Source of the DNA: Chionoecetes opilio | Lineage: Eukaryota > Arthropoda > Malacostraca > Decapoda > Majidae | DNA length: 64,000 bases | Assembly (NCBI GenBank): GCA_016584305.1 | Contig: JACEEZ010018612.1 | Location: 1-64,000, forward strand | Direction: 5' to 3' | Shown here: positions 57,676-64,000 of the stretch, in pieces | Position numbering within the stretch: position 1 is the stretch's first letter | How the letters are laid out: each line of letters starts with the position of its first letter | Notes under the pieces: generated by a model | Database searches by the model: none | What the model was told of the DNA's origin: nothing | What the model saw: the letters and a program-made list of their open reading frames with translations, nothing else | Program-made: the position numbers and the translations under genes

Positions 57676-57975
57676 CTACCATTCTATTCGCTCTCTCTCT
57701 CTCCATCTGCAATCTCTACTCCGGCTCCATCCTTTTTCTCTTCTCTCTCTACTCTCCTCTCTCTACTCTGTCATCTTCCACTCCTCCTCACTCTCAGTGT
57801 CCGATCTCTCTACTCTCTTCCTCTCTTCGCTCTCTCTTCTCGGGATGCTTACTCTCTCTCTCTTCTCTCTTCTGCTTTCGTATCGTCTCCGCTCTCTGCC
57901 TCTTCATCTCTCTCTCTCTCTCCTTCTCTCTCATCCTCCTCTCTACTCTCTCTCTCTCCTCTCTACCCGGAACCG
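57676..57975. repeat. Degenerate (CT)n tract
   Basis: Pyrimidine-rich with interruptions. The 140-codon S/L frame at 57659-58081 is low complexity. Confidence 0.85.
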
Positions 57976-58284
57976 CAGTTCCTGTCGACCTCTATCCACT
58001 ATCTGGACTTGGCAATGGTCCCTTTCTCTTCTGTCCGAACTAGCCTCCGATCCATTCATCTCTATGCGCGCAACACTGTGAAGGACAATGACGGCAATCC
58101 CTACCTAATGCACCAGACAGCCTTCCTAGTTTCTCTCATCTTTTTACCTAATTCTCTTTTGTTTGTTACTGGCAATTTGGTATAATTATATCATTTTTTT
58201 TCCTTTTTGTATTGTTGCTTGCATTGATTGTTTTTTTTTGTTTTTTTTAGGTGTAATAATTTTAATTTAGTGACGTGTGATTAA

Positions 58285-58460
58285 AATTATTCTTTCCTCT
58301 CTCGTCTCTCGTCGTCGTCATCTCTCGGTCTCTCAGTCTCCTACTCTCTCCGTGCAAACTCTCTTCTTCTCTCTTCTCTACAGGTCCGTTCATCTTCTCT
58401 CTCCAAGATTATCTCTCGCTCATCTGCCCCGTTTATCCTCTACTGTGCGCCTTCTGTAAA
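58285..58460. repeat. Second degenerate (CT)n tract
   Basis: tctctc-rich with interruptions. Probably the same array split by ~300 bp of other sequence. Confidence 0.75.
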
Positions 58461-58800
58461 TTGTGAGATTGGGTGTGCCGGTTTCGTGCGGGCAGTGCTG
58501 GTTTATGAGGAATGTCTGTTTAACTAACAAAAGGGCAAGAAAACTACGTCGTTCCGAGAGTAATTCTTACTAATATGACTGATCAACAAGCATGGTCCCC
58601 TGTTACTACTACGACACAAAAACCCGTCTTTATTTTATCACTAGCCGCAAAGCCGCCCGGCCGGGCGGACTTTTTTGGCTAGCTCCTCCGGAGGGCTATT
58701 GTGCTTCGGCCCACCACCTGTGTTTGTGGGCCAAAGGCCCACCAAACCAGACTCTCCAGATAGCCCCTTCTAGCTTTCCTGAATCATGTGTGAAATGTTG
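58461..58800. other. Unassigned spacer
   Basis: Contains a GC palindrome region near 58650-58700 (gccgcccggccgggcgg; ctcctccggagg). No gene. Confidence 0.45.
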
Positions 58801-59700
58801 TAACCTACGCCAACCTATTCACATCACCCCAACCCGATTCACTTCACCCATTACCCCTCACCCCCCACCCATTCACTAAAAAAATTACCCCCACCCCCCA
58901 CCCCTTCACTCACCCTTATCCATCACACCACGGGGGAAAACCCATTCACTCACCCCATTACCCCTCACGCCCCCATCTATTCCCTCACCCATCCCCCATC
59001 ACCCCCCACCCATGTGCACTCACACCACCCCCCACACCCATTACCCAGCACCCCCCCATTACCCTCACCTACATCAAGGTTTTCCTCATTCTCGCAACCC
59101 ATTTTTATTAAACACATTCTCGCTAATAGCTGCCTAAAAAAAAGAGGAAAAAAAAGTATTAGATCATCTCCTAAATGGGCTTAACACCTTCCCTGCTCGA
59201 GCGGTTCCAAAATAATGTGGTGCCATATGAGGGGATTCCGCCACAGGGGGGTGGCACCTGGAGCGGACACACCACACACCTTTCGCTTATATTATTATAA
59301 TCCCACAAAGCCCATTCACTCAACCCATTTGCCCATCACCCCCATTCTATTCCCTCACCCATCACCCATCACCCCCCACCCGATTCACTCACCCATCACC
59401 GCACACCCATTACCATCTCCCCACCCATTCACTCACGCATTACCCTGCAGTACCCTAGCATCAAGGTTTCCCTCAATTCTCGCAAACCCACTTTTTTGTC
59501 CCCCCCCCCCCACTTTTTTTTTCACATTCTCGCTAATAGGCTGCTAAAAAGAAAGGTGATCGGATCATCTCAAAATGGGCTATAAAACGCTTAACCCCTG
59601 GTCACCGGTTTCCAAATGCTGCCATACATTAGTGGATTCCGCTACAGGGGTGACACCTTGAAGCGGACACACGACACACACTCTGCTTATATTATTATAG
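58801..59700. repeat. Minisatellite (CACTCACCCATTACCC-type) in a ~400-bp tandem duplication
   Basis: Arrays at 58805-59070 and 59300-59470. Each is followed by the same ~200-bp segment (tcgctaatag, gatcatctc, ggattccgc, gcggacacac, cttatattattata), at 59090-59300 and 59470-59700. Confidence 0.85.
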
Positions 59701-60526
59701 ATTAAAGGGGGGGGGTGGGTGGGCCGAAAGTGAAACACTCGCCGACGTCGGCGAAATCCTATCGGCGACAGTTATAGGTATGGTTTTGAGCCTTATTGAT
59801 ATAAAGCCGGCCCACCACACCGTCTGGTCGCCGTCCGGCCGACAAACAGTGGCGGGGTCACTCGTTTCGCAGTCGCGCCGGACGAGACCCACACCACACA
59901 GGCCGCCTCCATGAAAATATACCCGTAGCACGTCGGACCACCGTAGGTGACAACAGAATCCGCTGTCCCGAATGACTTGTTGTGATGGCTCCATTGTGGC
60001 ATCCATATATAATACCTATTATAATACGTCCTACTATATATAAGTCCGTCTATATACATACGATAATTATCATAGATACAATTATTCACTGTACAATTCA
60101 GTCATTACTGGCCGCGCGGGGCGGGCCGCGCCGTAAGGCACCCACACACACCAGGCGCAGGCCGCCGCCGGACGGAATTTTCAAAGCGCCGACTGTTTTT
60201 CCATCCGAGCCCGCTGCGACAGGCCCCGCAGATGAAAAGCACCCCCACACACACACACGCCGCCTCTAGCCACGCCCCCGTTTCGTCGGCCGGACAGGCC
60301 GCGCCGGTGTGTGTGTGGCCGGCTTAAGAGGCATTCAATTTCGTACAGAAAGTCCTCTGAGCAGGAGATGGGAGTATAGATGGTGGTTAAGACTGTTTCT
60401 TGTACGAAATTGAATGCCTCATTATCATATATGCTGAAACCTCATACCTATAACTGTCGCCGATAGGAATTCTCAGCCGACGTCGGCGAGTGTTCCACTT
60501 CGTGCCTCCCCCCCCTCCCCTTTAAT
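59701..60526. mobile_element. Foldback/TIR element, 826 bp, GC-rich interior
   Basis: Arms 59701-59787 and 60441-60526 are inverted copies: attaaaggggg, then cactcgccgacgtcggc, cctatcggcgacagttatag. Further in, 59800-59860 and 60280-60325 also pair (aagccggcc; ccggccgac). No transposase. A target duplication is not evident. A related fragment is at 33480-33700. Confidence 0.83.
60328..60420. repeat. Perfect 19-bp inverted repeat inside the foldback
   Basis: gaggcattcaatttcgtac (60328-60346) and its exact complement at 60402-60420, with a 55-nt loop. Confidence 0.92.
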
Positions 60527-61063
60527 GATAATAAAGACTGTTTGTTGTCGTATACGCCTGGACATGCTTTGTTGATCAAGTCAAATTGTAATTACTCCCC
60601 TGAACACCCGTTTTTGCTTTGCTTTTGTTAGTAAACAGCATTCCCTCATAAACAGAAAAGACAACTTGCCCCACACGACACGGTGTCGTGTGGGCACAGT
60701 GTCTGTTTAGTGTCCAGCGGCATATTCTCCACGCCCTCTCCTCTTTTTCGGCAGACCGTAGGTTTTAAGTTAGAAAAACGTTTAAGTTAGGTTAGGTTAA
60801 GTATAGGTCAGGTTTAGAGGTTTACTTTAATTATAGTAACTCCCCTTTTCGGCAGACGCTAGGTTTTAGGTAGAGGTTAGAACAACTAAAGTTAGGTTAG
60901 GTTGAATTTAGTTTTTACTTTGATATATATTCTATCACTAAGCTGGACTCTGGGCTGGGAGCTGCTCGATGCCTAGCCGAGTTTGTAAGGACGTCGCTGA
61001 TTGGCTGATAGCCTCGGGCTGGGGTGGCGTCAAGGAAAGCTAGAGTCTCAGGAATCCACTCCA
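60527..61063. other. Spacer with a ~110-bp tandem pair and TTAGG-like words
   Basis: Units at ~60745-60835 and ~60845-60925 share ttttcggcaga, taggtttta and gttaggttaggtt. No gene. Confidence 0.6.
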
Positions 61064-62478
61064 TAAGTAAAGTTTGCAACCCGTACGTTGCTGCCATCTA
61101 TTGTCGAACCAGGGGTCTCTCTAAAGCTATCCTTGGTGGCGATGGTGGTGTACTTGCTAGTCCGCAACACAAAACCCTGTGTTTGCCCAGAAAACATATT
61201 CAATATTTCTTGGCTTACTCATCTCTTACACAAGATAGGCCTATTTTGTTTGCCATCAGTGAATCCAGGCAGTGATTGTTCAACACCAATCTATGGTTAC
61301 CATTCATAACTCAATAGGGTAAAATAAAGTCATGACTGACTATCACAGGAGTAGCGAATTTTTATTTTTCAGTGCATTGAAATGTTGTACTCCTACCCGA
61401 TATTACCAAGGCTACCAATTGATTTTTATGAAAGCTGCGCCCTACATCGTGTTCTAATACATTGCTGCTATCATGTGCATAAAAAAATTACAGGAAGCAG
61501 CACTATATTAGGAATCTGAAGTACCGCAAAAGAGTGTCTAAATGATTTTTTCTTGTTATTTTGCTATCACTCGCTGTAACTCCATAGTTTTTTGGTCGCA
61601 TTCACTTTTCAAGCACTGTTTCAAAATCCTTACTTTTCCCGCTTCCCTGTGGTATGTAAGCCAACGTACCAATAAGGAAAAGGTAGGTGGTCAAAATGGC
61701 TAATAATTTAAACTGTTTCAAACTTGTACCGTGACGGGTGGCCTCTGATAGCTCTCCCGAGAACAGTCATCTCATGTAGGGGAGCAATGCTCACCCGTCA
61801 CTGTGGCCAGTTTGCATAGTAGTAGTTTAACTTTCTTACCATTTTGACCACCTGACTCTTTTCCTTATTGGTACGTGCTACATACCACAGGAAGCGGAAA
61901 CGTATAGAGGATTTTTGAAACTTCTTGAAAATTAGAATGCGACCAAAACTGAATGGAGTTACAGCGAGTTGAAGCAAAATCAGCAGAAAAAACTGTTTAT
62001 GCACTCTTTTACTTTCCTTCACTTATCTTAATATTAGTGTATCTTAGTGTAACTTTTTTTATGCTCATATATGCAGCCAATGTATTATTACACGATGGTA
62101 AGTAGCTCAGCTCTTCATAAATATCCTCTGTAGCTTTTGGTAATATCGGTAGGAGTACAACATTTCATGCACTGAAAACCTAAAATTCGCTAACTCCTGT
62201 GATGGAGTCAGTCATGACTTTATTTTTACCTATGATTATGAATGGTATGTTGTTGTTGAACACCACTGCCTGATTCACTGATGCAAACAAAATAGGCCCT
62301 ATCTTTTGTAAAGAGATATTAAGAGCTAAGAAAATATAATATGTTTTTCTGAGGCCACAAGGTTTTGGGTTGCGGCGAGGCAGTACCACCACCATCGCCA
62401 CAAGGAAGCTAGCAGAGACACCCTGTGTCGACATAGAAAAATGCAGCACCGTACGGTTTCAAACTTTTACTGTAGAGT
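61064..62478. repeat. Inverted repeat unit 1 (A A'), ~700-bp arms
   Basis: Left arm ~61064-61765 and right arm ~61775-62478 are inverted copies with many indels. Landmarks: gtttgc/gcaaac..ccgtacg at the outer ends, ccttggtggcgatg, tgttgtactcctacc, ggtggtcaaaatgg, and cgtgacgggt at the centre. No coding signature. Confidence 0.87.
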
Positions 62479-62498
62479 CGGATTTCCTTGTACTCTAG

Positions 62499-63830
62499 CT
62501 CCTTGGTGGCGATGTGTGGTACTTGCTCGCCTCACCCAAACCTCTTGCGTTGCCTCAGAAAAATGATTCATATTCTTGGCTTTAATCACCTCTTAGGACC
62601 TACAGATATGGGTCCGAGTATTGTTTGCTCAGTTTAGACTCAGGCAGTGGAGTTGTGTTCAAAGGCAACAACAAAGGCCCCATTCGATAATACTAACCAA
62701 TGAGATTACCAAAAATAAATCATCGACTGCGTTATCACAATAGGTAGGCGGACTTTATTATTTTTCTGCATTTGTGAATGTTGTACGCCGACTCTCGAAT
62801 TACCAGCTACCAAGTGATATGTATAAAAGCTGAGCCTACCTACGGGGGGGGTGTTCATAATACAATGCTGCTATCTGAGCATATAAAAGATAACACTAAG
62901 ACTACTTATTATAATAGATTGACAGGCAAGTGTTAAAAAGAGTGGTGATAAACCATTTTTTCTTGCTCTATTTATGCTTCAACTCGTCTGTACTTCCTAA
63001 TTTTGTCGCATTCAATGTTCAAGACACTGTTTTACAAAAATCACTTACTTTTTCCGCTACCTGTGGGATGGAGCACGTACCACATAAAGGTGAGAAAGAG
63101 TAGGTGGTCAAATATGGCTGAAAGTTACTGTTTCAAACACTGGTGCCGTGGGACGGGTAGAAGCCTCTGATAGCTGCGGTCTCCCGAGAGAAAAGTCTCT
63201 GTGTGGTAATAGTTGGCAACTGCTCACGTTTCCGGCCGTCACTGTGCCGTTGCAGTAGTAGTTTTACTTTCTTAGCATTTTTTGACCACCTCTCTTTTCC
63301 TGATTGGTATGTGCTACATACCACAGGAAGCGGAACGTATAAGGATTTTGACAAAACGGTTCTTGAAATTGAATGCGACCAAAATTTATGGGTTACAGCA
63401 AGTTGAAAGCAAATAGCAAGAAAAACTGTTTATACACTCTTTTACTTTCCTTCAGTTTATCTTGAATTTAGTGTATCTTAGTGTAATTTTTTTATGCTCA
63501 TGAGATGCAGCATGTATTATGAACACGATGGTAGGGCTCAGCGTTTCTGAATATCACTGTATTTGGTAATATCGGGTAGGAGTACAACATTTCATGCACG
63601 AAACGCTAACAGTCCGCCTACTCTTGTGATAGTCATCATGACTCTATTTTTTTACCCATATTGAGTTATGAATGGCGTGTTGTTGTTGAACCATTCACTG
63701 CCTGATTCACTGAGCAACAAAATAGGCTATCTGGTGTAAGAGATGAGTAAAGCCAAAAATTGATATTTTCTAGGGCCAGGCAAGGGTTTTTGGTTGCGGG
63801 CGAGGCAAGTACCACCACGCATCATCCACC
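62499..63830. repeat. Inverted repeat unit 2 (A A'), same family in tandem
   Basis: Repeats the unit at 61064-62478 in direct order: left arm from ctccttggtggcgatg, centre near 63200, right arm ending taccaccac. Differences are mostly small indels. The outer ~60 bp of unit 1 is missing. Confidence 0.85.
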
Positions 63831-64000
63831 CACCCGAGTCTATCAGCCCAAGCGAGCGACGGCCTTAACAAACTCGTCTAGGCAGCGGCAGCTACCAAGA
63901 ATCCAGCTTAAGGATAGACTATAGTACTTTGTGTGCGAATCACAATGGTTATTTTCAAGAAAATCCTGCAAAATTAATGTTACCTCCCCCTTAACTCCCG
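63831..64000. other. Window end, unassigned
   Basis: 170 bp with nothing recognised. Confidence 0.5.

Noticed and set aside
57659..58081. 140-codon S/L-rich frame
   Set aside because: Low-complexity pyrimidine tract.
58805..59470. Regularly spaced repeats as a CRISPR array
   Set aside because: Units are contiguous minisatellite repeats without unique spacers, in a eukaryotic sequence.

Overview
This window is repeat-dense eukaryotic DNA, most likely from a decapod crustacean or a close arthropod relative. That is an inference. It rests on long (GA)n and (TA)n arrays, several Penelope-like elements (PLEs) with GIY-YIG endonucleases, CR1/jockey-type LINEs, mag-like Ty3/gypsy elements, pogo/Tigger-type miniature elements, and TTAGG-like telomere-type motifs inside a foldback element. 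I recognise no host gene, no intact tRNA or rRNA gene and no CRISPR array. Almost every recognisable coding piece belongs to a mobile element and nearly all are broken.

Layout of the left part. 0-3.6 kb: a PLE tail ending in a perfect 84-bp snap-back palindrome, joined to a truncated LINE. 3.8-7.3 kb: two copies of an ~810-bp foldback element with GC-rich terminal inverted repeats, then a 303-bp-arm palindrome. 7.7-9.9 kb: an unrecognised basic ORF and a PLE reverse transcriptase fragment. 10.1-14.8 kb: giant (CT)n/(GA)n arrays around a second LINE and a second PLE. 15.1-21.2 kb: a plus-strand gypsy element and a flanking repeat, written in a peculiar homopolymer-smeared sequence. 21.4-29.5 kb: a cleaner minus-strand gypsy element with LTRs, primer-binding site, polypurine tract and a 5-bp target duplication, split by a ~3.2-kb insertion. 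30.2-31.8 kb: a 1.3-kb foldback element.

Layout of the right part. 34.2-41.1 kb is a ~6.9-kb unit: PLE, LINE tail, trinucleotide array, minisatellite, a 2.8-kb terminal-inverted-repeat DNA transposon with a decayed DDE-type transposase, and two TA-inserting miniature elements. It is followed head-to-tail by an indel-rich second copy at 41.1-48.9 kb. Further copies of the same miniature elements, a tRNA-derived SINE-like box, CACCC-rich minisatellites, another foldback at 59.7-60.5 kb and a four-part inverted array (A A' A A') at 61.0-63.8 kb complete the window.

The elements do not form a pathway; they are nested insertions. The most useful observations are the hammerhead-ribozyme-like cores behind two independent PLE ORFs, the complete TIR transposon sitting in a (TA)n array, a pogo-type miniature element that carries a captured LINE tail, and strong signs that about 15.1-21.2 kb and 41-64 kb are low-accuracy or artefactual assembly. 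I found nothing I would call a new functional biological system.
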